The notes under the pieces are model-generated. The model was not told where the DNA came from. It saw only the letters and a program-made list of their open reading frames with translations, and made no database searches. This document shows positions 62,635-64,000 of a stretch of 64,000 bases of DNA, piece by piece. Within the stretch, counting starts at the first letter, position 1. Each line of letters opens with the position of its first letter. A program made the translations under genes and the position numbers. Source of the stretch: Treponema sp. (lineage in GTDB: Bacteria > Spirochaetota > Spirochaetia > Treponematales > Treponemataceae); the NCBI GenBank assembly GCA_017962415.1, contig JAGCVK010000042.1, positions 35,197 through 99,196 on the forward strand, read 5' to 3'.

Positions 62635-62656
62635 GAATTATTAACAAAAAATCATC

Positions 62657-63769
62657 TTATTTAATGTTCTGATAATAGTTAACTTTTACAGAAACAGCAG
62701 GTGCCTGCTCAATAGAGTTAGAAACAGTTACCTTCTTAGTAAAAATATCATTTACAAGGGCATTATATTCTTTAACAGAATAATTCTTCATAGTCCAAGT
62801 ATCAGTAGGAAGTCCAACATAGTTTACAGAAGGATTAATTCCAGATACAAGACCAAGAGTTGCAACCTTTCCAGAATAATCAAACCATTTACCAGCCTGA
62901 ATAGCAGAAAGAACAGCGTTTACAGTTGCGCCAAGACCTTTCATAGCAGAAGTTACATGCATATCTTCGCCATAATTGTTAATCTGAGCAGACTGATCAA
63001 CATCAACACCAATTACTTTTCCGCCAACCTTTGCAGCAGCTTCACAAGCAGAAGTCCAGATTCCACCACCACAAGCAAATACAACTTCAACACCGCGGTT
63101 TTTGTACCAACCGTCCATAGAAGCTGTAATAGTCTGGTCGCCATAGAACTGACCACCATAAACATATTCAACAGTTACATCTTTAGCAACACCAAGTTCT
63201 TCAGCAGCTTTATTAACACCCTGAACAAAACCGTAACCATAGCGAATAACAGCTGGAACAGCCATACCACCAAGGAATCCAAGGTGACGATAACCTTCTT
63301 TTACAGCAGCATAACCAGCAAAGAATCCAGGAAGCTCTTCTGCGTAAACAGCACAGAATACGTTCTCAGGAACAGCTTCACCACCAAGATCGCCTTCACC
63401 AATATCAAGACCAATAAATTTTGCATCTTTATAGTCTTTAGCAACCTTTACAATAGCTTCACCAAAAAGGTAACCAGGAAGAACAATTACATTATATCCG
63501 TCCTGTACAGCAGCATCGATAGAAGCAACACGATCAGCAGTTGAATCTCCAGCTGGCTTATAATACTGGAATTCCAGTCCGTTAGCTTCAGCATAAGATT
63601 TACAAGCCTGGTAAGTTGTCTGATTAAATGACTGATCTGTAATATCACCAGAGTCAGTTACCATGGCAACTTTAACAGAAGCTTTTGCAGCTTTTTTGGC
63701 TGTGTTTTTAGAACAAGATGTAGAACAAATAAGTGCAGCAGCCACTAAAATAAGGCCAATCTTTTTCAT
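62657..63769 (-). CDS. BMP-family purine-nucleoside-binding lipoprotein (PnrA/TmpC-like)
   Basis: About 370 residues from ATG 63769 (MKKIGLILVAAALICSTSC), with AAGGAG upstream and lipobox STSC (Cys19). Mature protein matches Bmp/PnrA: VAMVTDSGDITDQSFNQTTYQ, YNVIVLPGYLFGEAI, YRHLGFLGG and EVVFACGGGIWTS, IGVDVDQSAQI. PnrA of T. pallidum binds purine nucleosides. A terminator follows, then the ABC genes. High expression is likely. Confidence 0.93.
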   Translation of the reverse strand: MKKIGLILVAAALICSTSCSKNTAKKAAKASVKVAMVTDSGDITDQSFNQTTYQACKSYAEANGLEFQYYKPAGDSTADRVASIDAAVQDGYNVIVLPGYLFGEAIVKVAKDYKDAKFIGLDIGEGDLGGEAVPENVFCAVYAEELPGFFAGYAAVKEGYRHLGFLGGMAVPAVIRYGYGFVQGVNKAAEELGVAKDVTVEYVYGGQFYGDQTITASMDGWYKNRGVEVVFACGGGIWTSACEAAAKVGGKVIGVDVDQSAQINNYGEDMHVTSAMKGLGATVNAVLSAIQAGKWFDYSGKVATLGLVSGINPSVNYVGLPTDTWTMKNYSVKEYNALVNDIFTKKVTVSNSIEQAPAVSVKVNYYQNIK

Positions 63770-63869
63770 TTGTTTTCTCCTTAAAAATAAGAAATAAATA
63801 CTTATAACAATATTATAGAACAAATAACAATAAGTATCAAAGCATTTCTTTACTTACAATTTCTTTTCA

Positions 63870-64000
63870 TTGGCGTGCCCCCTCGCTCCGCTCGGGGTCG
63901 CTATGTCCGCACTTCGCTAACGCTCACCGTCCTCGCTCGTTCGCGCGCGTCGCTTGCTCACTCGCTGCGGTCGGCACGCAGCTACGCTGCTGGTGCTCCC
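63870..64000 (+). repeat. GC-rich intergenic repeat, copy 3 (cut by window)
   Basis: Opens TTGGCGTGCCCCCTCGCTCC and continues past the window end. Shares CGCACTTCGCTAACGCTCACC-type text with the mnmE insert. Confidence 0.75.

Overview
The window looks like a chromosomal segment of a spirochaete, most likely a gut- or rumen-type Treponema. This is inferred from gene content: a PnrA/TmpC-type purine nucleoside lipoprotein with its ABC genes, FlgM, Trk potassium uptake, HDOD and HD-GYP-like proteins, many lipoproteins and beta-barrel-like envelope proteins, an intracellular-looking GH9 glycosidase and xylulokinase. The bulk is moderately AT-rich and gene-dense on both strands. No tRNA, rRNA, CRISPR array, IS element or phage gene was recognised.

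Layout. 1-14359 (minus strand): a partial Ig-repeat lipoprotein, then an operon-like run reading from a 2015-residue Ig-repeat envelope protein through a barrel-like protein, a degenerate HD-GYP protein and a DUF4015 glycosidase-like protein into mnmE. 14488-35996: a sirtuin, a secreted zinc peptidase, GH9, envelope proteins, a MATE pump and a DMT transporter, rsmI-flgM, a metal-site-less Fe-ADH homologue, a SpoU methyltransferase, a HATPase-HDOD protein, trkA/trkH, and an ECF S component next to a first coaX. 35997-39728: a truncated Phd-like antitoxin, a 21-bp-periodic palindrome array, proBA, a gene of unknown function and a very large nested inverted repeat. 39729-41732: split coaC and coaB with a second coaX.

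41733-47822 is an AT-richer island and the most interesting part. It encodes what appears to be an undescribed RiPP (ribosomally made, modified peptide) system: a 58-residue precursor too small for ordinary gene callers, a radical SAM/SPASM maturase, a TIKI/EreA/ChaN-like lipoprotein, an HlyD-type adaptor and an ABC exporter without a leader-peptidase domain. Promoter-like hexamers stand upstream, and perfect 17-bp inverted repeats bracket the precursor gene. The exporter ends next to a GC-rich repeat.

48029-64000: xylB, a lipoprotein, a phenylacetate-CoA-ligase family enzyme, an alpha/beta hydrolase, a methionine-type aminotransferase, a LysR regulator and metQ-metN-metI, which together suggest methionine uptake and turnover; then an acyltransferase and a purine-nucleoside ABC transporter (pnrA-like).

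Between genes there are several repeat families: GC-rich modules, one of which seems to have entered mnmE in frame; short hairpins built on CTTGTTTC; and a repeated hairpin beside terminators. Several genes lack a Shine-Dalgarno sequence and have a -10 hexamer 6-8 bases before the start codon, suggesting leaderless mRNAs.
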